Assembly: GCA_002104905.1 (NCBI GenBank)
Contig: MCFE01000986.1
Coordinates: 1 to 21,776 of the forward strand
Source: Basidiobolus meristosporus CBS 931.73
Lineage: Eukaryota; Basidiobolomycota; Basidiobolomycetes; Basidiobolales; Basidiobolaceae
Direction: 5' to 3'
Length of the DNA: 21,776 bases
Within the stretch, counting starts at the first letter, position 1. Every line of letters starts with the position of its first letter. The notes under the pieces are model-generated. The model searched no databases. It was not told where the DNA came from and saw only the letters and a list, made by a program, of their open reading frames with translations. The position numbers and the translations under genes were made by a program. This document shows positions 16,475-21,776 of this stretch, in pieces.

Positions 16475-16832
16475 TAAGAGGCACAGCACATCCAACCAAT
16501 CAGGAATCAGTATTCTGAAATTTGTGTAACATGGGGATACCATATACGGTATGGAAATGATAGGGATGGTGACACGGGCTGATCATGTGTCACGGGTACT
16601 GGCGCGGGTACTTGCCTAATATAGAAGTACTTATAGCTAGTAATCTTACATAAAGTGAGGGGTAACTTATGCAATAAGGTAAGCAGGTGTGATAGTTAAC
16701 CGGCTTATGGGATAGTACTGATTGGGTAAGACAAATGGGATAAAACTAAAATAAGTGTAGTAGAGATATAGGGAAGTAGAAAATAAGGGAATGAGCACAT
16801 CTGTCAGTGGGTGTCATTGTCACCCCACTACA

Positions 16833-16849
16833 TCCACCCCCCTCTCAGC
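16833..16849 (-). other. Polypurine tract of the gypsy element
   Basis: On minus, GCTGAGAGGGGGGTGGA lies immediately before the LTR's first TG. It is the expected primer site for plus-strand DNA synthesis. Confidence 0.75.
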
Positions 16850-16871
16850 TTTGAACTTGGGTCAAAGCAAA

Positions 16872-19800
16872 CTAATCTTGATGTGCAAAATTCCTATGCT
16901 TGAATAACTTAAGCCGGTTTCCAGCAACTGGTGCTCTCAACTGGGTGTTGTCAAGCTCAGATATGTAATAACTTCCATTTCCAATCACTTTGGAAATGAG
17001 GTAGGGGCCAGTCCATTTGTTGTCAAACTTCCGACTCCATTGTTTGTCCAAGGTAGAATTGTAGAGTAATACTGGGTCTCCTAGTGATAGTGGTTTTGGT
17101 CTTGTTCGGTGTGATTTGTCAAAGGGCACCTTGTTCTTTAGTCGTGTATCCTGAAGTTGTTCAGCAGCTCTGCTGATATTCAAGTCATGGTGATCAAGTT
17201 GCTGTATGCGAGTTGCAAGGAGGTCTTCAGTCTGCATATTGGATCTCCAATTCAATGAGTTCCAAGTGACTGTGTTTAGCTCAACTGGTAGTATGCAGTC
17301 ATGTCCATAGAGTAGTTTGAATGGTGATAATCCAGTTGTTCTCTTGGTAGTAATTCTATCTGCCCAGAGTGCAAGATGTAATTGCTGTGGCCACAGTGTT
17401 GTGTTATTCTCACAGGCCTTGACAAGAGAGTTCACCAATGGTCCATGTCCTCTCTCTATCATTCCATTGGCTTGAGGGTGGTAGGCGGTTGTAAAAGCAA
17501 TGTGTATCTTGTACTTTGAGCACAACTCCTGGATCATTTGGGATGTCATCTCTCCTCTGTCAGCAACAAACTGTCGGATGCAGCCAAATCTGCAGATGAT
17601 GTCTTCAAGTATAAATCTCCATATGGTATGGCTCTTGTTGTTGGGCAAGGCTCGAGCCTCTGCCCATCCACTAAGGTCATCTCTAGCAACAATCAGGTAC
17701 TTTTTTGATCCAGCTGTTGGCATGTGGACAAGGTCAATACCAACCTTTTGCCATAGACAGATTGTGTAAGTAGGATGCAGTGGTTCTTCATAACGCTTGG
17801 AGGATCTCTTCTGGCAGGCTACACATGACTCAACAAAGTGCTGGACATCATAGTACATGTTTTCCCAGTAGTACCTCTGAGCTGTGGTATTGTATGTGGC
17901 TTCTCGTCCTCTATGTCCTCCTGGTTCTCCTTGGTGGATACTTGTCATGATGTTCAGTTGCTCTTGAGGGGTGGTGACTACTCTTCTTGGCATAAGTCCA
18001 GGCTTCACTCGCTTAAAGAGAAGATCATCTTTAAGATAGTAGTGGTGTGCCTTCTTCCTGAGTTTTCTAAACTCCTGAATATCCATCCAACTAGGTTTCT
18101 TAAGTGTCCTTAGATATTCCTTGATCAGACTCCAGGTAGTTCTCTCTTGGTCTTTGATGGCAATCTGTTGGATCTCTGCATCAATAATATCGTCAAAGTG
18201 AGGGTCCAAGTCTTCAAATAATTGTGGTCCCTTCCTGGAGAGTGCATCAGCCACAACATTTGTCTTGCCAGGGATATGTTTGACCTCAAAGTCAAACATT
18301 TTCAGCCATGCCATCCATTGGTTTGTGGCATCATCAGGTAGGTCAGGCTTGTTGATCATTCCTCTAAGTGGCTTGGCATCTGTCTCCAGGATAAAATGTG
18401 TCATGTAGAGTTGTGACTTCAGTTTCCTCAGCATCTTCACAACTCCTAGTAGTTCTCTCTTAATCTGTGAGTATCTTTGTTCTCTAGGAGAGAATAGGCA
18501 GCTCTCATATCTGCAGGCATAGCGGTTGCCATCTTCATCATCTTGTCCAAGTAGTGCTCCAGCTCCTATGGGGCTTGCATCCACTGTCAAAATAGGTGGG
18601 CATTCAGTGTTTTGATAGTCAAGAGGTCTTAGAACTGGTGGAGATACTAAGGCCTCTTTCAGTAATTGCATGGCTTCTTCTTGCTCTTCTCCCCAGATAA
18701 ATGGGGTATTCTTTCTCTGTAGTCGGTAGATTGGTTCTGCTATCTCAGAAAATCTTGGGATCCAGATCCTAAAGAACCCACAAGCTGCCACAAAGCCACG
18801 AGCTTGTGTTAGATTTGTGGGGGTAGGCCAGTTGCATATCTTTTGTGTCTTGGAGTCTCCAGGTGAGCGACCAAAGGTGTTGCATTTTTGTCCAACAATG
18901 GATATCTCTGATACACCAAAGCTGCTTTTCTCACCACTGATGGTGAGTCCAGCTTCTTCAATGGCTCCTAGTATGGCATCATTGTCTGCAATATGGTCAT
19001 AGACAAACTTTCTTACTCCAGGCATAACTTCAGTGGTGTCCCGGAATTTTGATCCTTTGATGCCTATGTCATCCACAAAGACAGCAAGTTTCTCAGGTAT
19101 AAACTGGTATAGCACATTCACCATGCATCTCTGGAACTGAGCCACGGAGTTTGTAGCCCCTTGGCTGAGTCTTGTCATCCTTAATAGTCCAAATGGTGTC
19201 TGTAGTGCAAACATATCTCTTGATGTCTCATCAAGGGGAATCTGGTCATATCCTGAGTAGAGATCGTATGTTGAGTAGATGGAGTGGCCACTAAAGCTTT
19301 CTGCAAAGTCATCAATAGATGGAGGTATAGCAGCATCTCTGATAGTGACAGCATTTGCAGGTTGCATGCCTTGAATGAATTGGAGCTTTCCATTCTTCTT
19401 TTTGGTTACAAACCATCTGTTAGCATAGGGCCCATGGCAAGGTTCTAGGATACCAGCTTCTATCTTCTTCTTAAGTAGGTCATGCACATCAGCTTGGAGT
19501 CCTCTGGGCAGTGGGTAAGGCTTAAATGACCAGGGTGTGTGGGGCACTGTATGAATCTTGATGGGTTTTTCAACCGATGTCTTTAAGAGTCCCATCTCCT
19601 TGTCATTATATGAGAAGACCTTATCATGCCTTTTCAAGGTCTCCTTGAATAATAGTATCTCCTCTGGTGTTAGGTTTCCATCACCAATGATAAGTTGCTT
19701 AAGTCTCTCAGGTGTAAGTCGTATATCATCTGATGTTTCTTCTGGTGGTCTAATGTAATCAGCAGGTCGAGATCCATCAGTCAGTGGGGTAAGTGATGGT

Positions 19801-21344
19801 CTAATCTTCTGCTCTACTGTCTTGTATTTTGTTTGGACCATAGCTGTTTGCTCCTGTATACCTAATGAGCAGCTCCAAATGTTGGGGTGTATATTGTCAG
19901 GCTCCTCATCTTCTTCCATAATAAGATGTGTCTTCTGGCAAGCAGTATGTGTCCTCTTATTGTTGGGTGTTACACCACAGAAGGTTGACTGTAGTCCTGG
20001 GTTGGATCCTTGTATGGTGTACCATACTGACCCATCGGAATAGTTGGTAGTTGTAGCCTTAGTACTGGTTTCCCATGGTCTACCTAGCAGTAGGTCAAAG
20101 TTTGCCTTCTGGCAGATGAAGAGGGGAAGCCAGACCTTGATTCCTTGTACCTCAATAGGAAACTTGTGTACTACACCATAGAGTGGACTAGATCCTGAGC
20201 TTGCATCGGTCATGTTCCATCCAATATCTCTATCAACAGGCAGTAGCTCCTTGCTTTTAAGTGTCTTCCAGAAGTCTAGCGGCATAACACAAATCTCTGA
20301 GCCACTGTCAATATGGCAGTCAACAGGGTCATCATATATATACCCTTTCACCACAGCAGTTGCAACTGAGTAGAAGGTCTTATATTCAGTAGTGTTGTCA
20401 TCCTTTTGGTGGTCTTCATGGTTTGTCTGAATTATATGAGTGTCCATATGTTCAACAGCTTGTCGTCTTGTTCTAAGCTGCTCATCAAAGGTCTTCCTAA
20501 CAGATGGGGATACACTCATGATTTCTCCAACCAACAAAGTGAGGTTCTGCTTCAGCAGCTTCTCAGTAATCAGTTGAGGGCTTGAGTAGCTTGCTATCTC
20601 TGAGGTCATCTGAAAGTGAGGCAATGGATCTTGGGTGGGCAGCATACTAGGCCTCTTGTCAATAACAACTTCAGGTTCTTCAAATCGTGGTCTTCTAAGG
20701 ATGGGTTTGGCAGGTTCTTCAGGGAGGTGTCTTTTGGTAGCAAAGGCATCAACTTCATATTGTCTGTTGTCAGAGCTGCTTGGACTCACTTTATGAGTCC
20801 CAATAGGGGTATCAACAGTAATCTTTCTGGTTGCTGAGTCAGATTTCTGGAAAAGGGCTCTCATCCCTCCTCTTTGGAAATTAGTGGGAATCCTTCTTCC
20901 TTCCTTGTCAGCAAGCATTCCATCAGCATCAAACTGTACTGCTCCTTCTCTGAGTAGCTGACTAAGCTCTGAGCATTCTCGTCTGGCATGCTGAGTAGAG
21001 TCACACCAGATGCAGTGCCTGGGCAAAGGTCTTTGTCCCTCAGTAGGAACCTCAGCTGAGCGATTAATCTTGAGGGCTAGCTTTTGTAACTGTTCAGCAA
21101 GTTGGTCAATTCTGTCGGTAGTGTAGGTCTGATTGTCAGCAGCAGCACTCCTTGGCTCCTTGGTTGACTGGTCTGGCAGATTAGATGTCAGGAGTCTCAT
21201 AAAGGTAGAAGTTTGCTTTGCCTCTAGGAGAACACGTTTCATCTCTGCAAAGCAAGGAATGCCAGACTTGTCATCCTTGGCAGCATGTAAGTCAACTTTC
21301 CTTGCCAAGTCCTGGGGAAGCCCTTGTGCAAGGTAAAGTGTCAT
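16872..21344 (-). CDS. Gypsy Gag(C-term)-Pol polyprotein
   Basis: The open frame is 1490 codons, extendable upstream in frame to the Gag frameshift near 21393 through AKPLLESQAITEFT. In order it contains the end of the capsid domain and the zinc knuckle CIWCDSTQHARREC (residues 111-124, CX2CX4HX4C). Next are the aspartic protease HIDSGSEICVM (DSG at 346-348) and reverse transcriptase with TYDLYSGYDQ and the catalytic FVDD at 756-759. RNase H has TVDASPIGAG (Asp 922) and ETDAKPL. The integrase zinc finger is H-H-C-C (about 1137-1177). The integrase core has Asp 1204, Asp 1262 and Glu 1297, the last two spaced exactly 35 residues as in D,D-35-E. A GPY/F-like tail (WTGPYLISKVIGNGSYY) closes it. 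No internal stop is present. One oddity is FIQGMQPANAV, where fungal relatives usually have an Asp or Tyr-Arg motif. The ATG at 21344 is probably not the native start. Confidence 0.92.
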   Translation of the reverse strand: MTLYLAQGLPQDLARKVDLHAAKDDKSGIPCFAEMKRVLLEAKQTSTFMRLLTSNLPDQSTKEPRSAAADNQTYTTDRIDQLAEQLQKLALKINRSAEVPTEGQRPLPRHCIWCDSTQHARRECSELSQLLREGAVQFDADGMLADKEGRRIPTNFQRGGMRALFQKSDSATRKITVDTPIGTHKVSPSSSDNRQYEVDAFATKRHLPEEPAKPILRRPRFEEPEVVIDKRPSMLPTQDPLPHFQMTSEIASYSSPQLITEKLLKQNLTLLVGEIMSVSPSVRKTFDEQLRTRRQAVEHMDTHIIQTNHEDHQKDDNTTEYKTFYSVATAVVKGYIYDDPVDCHIDSGSEICVMPLDFWKTLKSKELLPVDRDIGWNMTDASSGSSPLYGVVHKFPIEVQGIKVWLPLFICQKANFDLLLGRPWETSTKATTTNYSDGSVWYTIQGSNPGLQSTFCGVTPNNKRTHTACQKTHLIMEEDEEPDNIHPNIWSCSLGIQEQTAMVQTKYKTVEQKIRPSLTPLTDGSRPADYIRPPEETSDDIRLTPERLKQLIIGDGNLTPEEILLFKETLKRHDKVFSYNDKEMGLLKTSVEKPIKIHTVPHTPWSFKPYPLPRGLQADVHDLLKKKIEAGILEPCHGPYANRWFVTKKKNGKLQFIQGMQPANAVTIRDAAIPPSIDDFAESFSGHSIYSTYDLYSGYDQIPLDETSRDMFALQTPFGLLRMTRLSQGATNSVAQFQRCMVNVLYQFIPEKLAVFVDDIGIKGSKFRDTTEVMPGVRKFVYDHIADNDAILGAIEEAGLTISGEKSSFGVSEISIVGQKCNTFGRSPGDSKTQKICNWPTPTNLTQARGFVAACGFFRIWIPRFSEIAEPIYRLQRKNTPFIWGEEQEEAMQLLKEALVSPPVLRPLDYQNTECPPILTVDASPIGAGALLGQDDEDGNRYACRYESCLFSPREQRYSQIKRELLGVVKMLRKLKSQLYMTHFILETDAKPLRGMINKPDLPDDATNQWMAWLKMFDFEVKHIPGKTNVVADALSRKGPQLFEDLDPHFDDIIDAEIQQIAIKDQERTTWSLIKEYLRTLKKPSWMDIQEFRKLRKKAHHYYLKDDLLFKRVKPGLMPRRVVTTPQEQLNIMTSIHQGEPGGHRGREATYNTTAQRYYWENMYYDVQHFVESCVACQKRSSKRYEEPLHPTYTICLWQKVGIDLVHMPTAGSKKYLIVARDDLSGWAEARALPNNKSHTIWRFILEDIICRFGCIRQFVADRGEMTSQMIQELCSKYKIHIAFTTAYHPQANGMIERGHGPLVNSLVKACENNTTLWPQQLHLALWADRITTKRTTGLSPFKLLYGHDCILPVELNTVTWNSLNWRSNMQTEDLLATRIQQLDHHDLNISRAAEQLQDTRLKNKVPFDKSHRTRPKPLSLGDPVLLYNSTLDKQWSRKFDNKWTGPYLISKVIGNGSYYISELDNTQLRAPVAGNRLKLFKHRNFAHQD

Positions 21345-21370
21345 GGTAAACTCAGTTATAGCCTGGGACT

Positions 21371-21724
21371 CTAGGAGTGGCTTGGCATATCTTCATACTG
21401 TTGAATGAACTCTTCAAGTGGTAGCTTGGAAAGTCCAGTTCTTCCAAAGTGCCTGAGATCTTCAATTCCATAGTATATCTGGGGTCTACCATACTCGGTC
21501 TGTAGGTAGGTCTTCATTAAGGCCCAGTCAGTGAGAATGTCTCCTTGTCTGAGAAGCTTAGTGGTAATATCATCGGTGCAGTAGTAGGGGAAGTCTTCAG
21601 CCATTTCTTGTTCAGATAGGCTGCACATCTTGCAGAGCTTCTCCCATTTGAATATGAAGCTTTCCACATTCTTTCCATCAAACTGTGGGGCTCCATGTGA
21701 GAGTGGTAATGGCATAGAGTTCAT
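21371..21724 (-). CDS. Gypsy Gag N-terminal part, frameshifted from Pol
   Basis: The frame is 117 codons from ATG at 21724, starting MNSMPLPLSHGAPQFDGKNV. It has capsid-like features of fungal gypsy Gag: FDGKNVESFIFKWEKLCKM, DDITTKLLRQGDILTDWALM and the tail LPLEEFIQQYED. It ends at a TAG at 21371 after QYEDMPSHS. In the downstream frame the codons right after the same point read AKPLLESQAITEFTM and run straight into Pol. A single base gain or loss near 21393 therefore split one Gag-Pol frame. I see no slippery heptamer there, so mutation is likelier than programmed frameshifting. The ATG is the first in frame and sits in a CAAAATGA context that suits a fungal start. Confidence 0.75.
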   Translation of the reverse strand: MNSMPLPLSHGAPQFDGKNVESFIFKWEKLCKMCSLSEQEMAEDFPYYCTDDITTKLLRQGDILTDWALMKTYLQTEYGRPQIYYGIEDLRHFGRTGLSKLPLEEFIQQYEDMPSHS

Positions 21725-21776
21725 TTTGGGCAGGTAGGTTGGTGTTGTAAGTCTTGGTAATATCGGTAGTCTCTTT
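21725..21776 (-). other. Gypsy 5' leader, truncated by window edge
   Basis: This is untranslated leader upstream of the gag ATG on the minus strand. The primer-binding site and 5' LTR are not reached. Confidence 0.6.

Larger units (their letters stand above)
15762..16832 (-). repeat. 3' LTR of the gypsy element
   Basis: Read on minus, the LTR begins TGTAGTGGGGTGACA at 16832, directly after a polypurine tract. It is placed to end CACCACCACA at 15762, giving a 1071-bp unit with imperfect inverted tips (TGTAGTGG/CCACCACA). An alternative end at 15893 (CCCCTTCACA) would give 940 bp. I prefer 15762 because copia coding similarity starts immediately outside it. U3 holds CG-rich repeats (GTGACACGGG and GTGTCACGGG around 16568-16600), an ATACC/GGTAT inverted pair near 16540, heat-shock-element-like pentamers at 16392-16474, a TATA box and AATAAA. 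Small plus-strand frames inside it, such as 16063-16335, are shadows. Confidence 0.75.
15762..21776 (-). mobile_element. Ty3/gypsy retrotransposon, nearly complete, 5' LTR outside window
   Basis: The element reads on the minus strand. From the right edge the order is leader, Gag, zinc knuckle, protease, reverse transcriptase, RNase H, integrase, polypurine tract and 3' LTR. This is the gypsy order, with integrase last and no chromodomain visible. It interrupts copia gag. It has only one coding lesion (a frameshift in Gag near 21393) and the most CG dinucleotides of any element here, so it appears to be the most recent arrival. The reverse transcriptase variant NAVTIRD...PPSIDDFAESF is of a kind I associate with fungal gypsy lineages. 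Confidence 0.9.

Noticed and set aside
15893-16832. Alternative gypsy LTR end at 15893 (CCCCTTCACA on minus)
   Set aside because: Possible, with fair inverted symmetry to the LTR start. It would leave about 130 bp of unexplained sequence before copia coding resumes, so 15762 was preferred.
1-21776. CRISPR arrays, tRNA or rRNA genes, bacterial promoters and ribosome binding sites
   Set aside because: No regularly spaced repeats, no tRNA-like cloverleaf with a plausible TTC-loop, and the coding content is eukaryotic retroelement and DNA-transposon sequence.

Overview
This window looks like a repeat-dense, transposon-dominated stretch of a fungal nuclear genome. A Dikarya genome, perhaps Basidiomycota, is my guess from the element types: Tnp2-like transposase remnants, a PIF/Harbinger-like transposase, a Ty1/copia element and a Ty3/gypsy element. 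There is also a fragment of a fungal-type aminoglycoside-phosphotransferase (APH)-like kinase. I see no ordinary single-copy host gene, no tRNA or rRNA, and no CRISPR. CG dinucleotides are almost absent from the left half, as expected of old repeats decayed by cytosine methylation. They are commoner in the copia element and commonest in the gypsy element.

Layout, left to right. Positions 1-48 and about 3450-3795 are two halves of one degenerate Tnp2-like transposase gene (copy A, minus strand). It is split by a 3.4-kb PIF/Harbinger-like DNA transposon (49-3447) that has matching terminal inverted repeats and a decayed DDE transposase (258-875, minus). A solo LTR with a perfect 5-bp target duplication lies at 4330-4961. 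A 0.73-kb, almost completely palindromic element (5590-6322) shares its ends with the Harbinger-like transposon. Next to it is an old copia LTR (6328-6661), then about 1.8 kb of unrecognised decayed DNA. Two further Tnp2-like copies stand head to head (copy B about 8500-10220 minus, copy C 10232-11160 plus) and form a long inverted repeat.

From 11161 to the end is a nested retrotransposon block. A copia element (3' LTR 11161-11508, coding on minus) interrupts Tnp2 copy C. Its integrase region was in turn interrupted by a roughly 0.87-kb, AT-rich foreign segment (about 14157-15030). That segment carries a truncated APH-like kinase and part of a second cellular gene. The copia gag region is interrupted by a gypsy element (3' LTR 15762-16832, Gag-Pol on minus from 21724 to 16872), which runs off the right edge before its 5' LTR. 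The gypsy element is nearly intact: one long Pol frame with all catalytic motifs and a single frameshift in Gag. Its LTR carries a cluster of heat-shock-element-like pentamers just upstream of its TATA box.

Inferred order of events, oldest first: Tnp2 copies, then Harbinger-like and palindromic elements and old LTRs, then copia, then the kinase segment and gypsy (both inside copia). All coordinates and counts are by eye, and no database search was possible.
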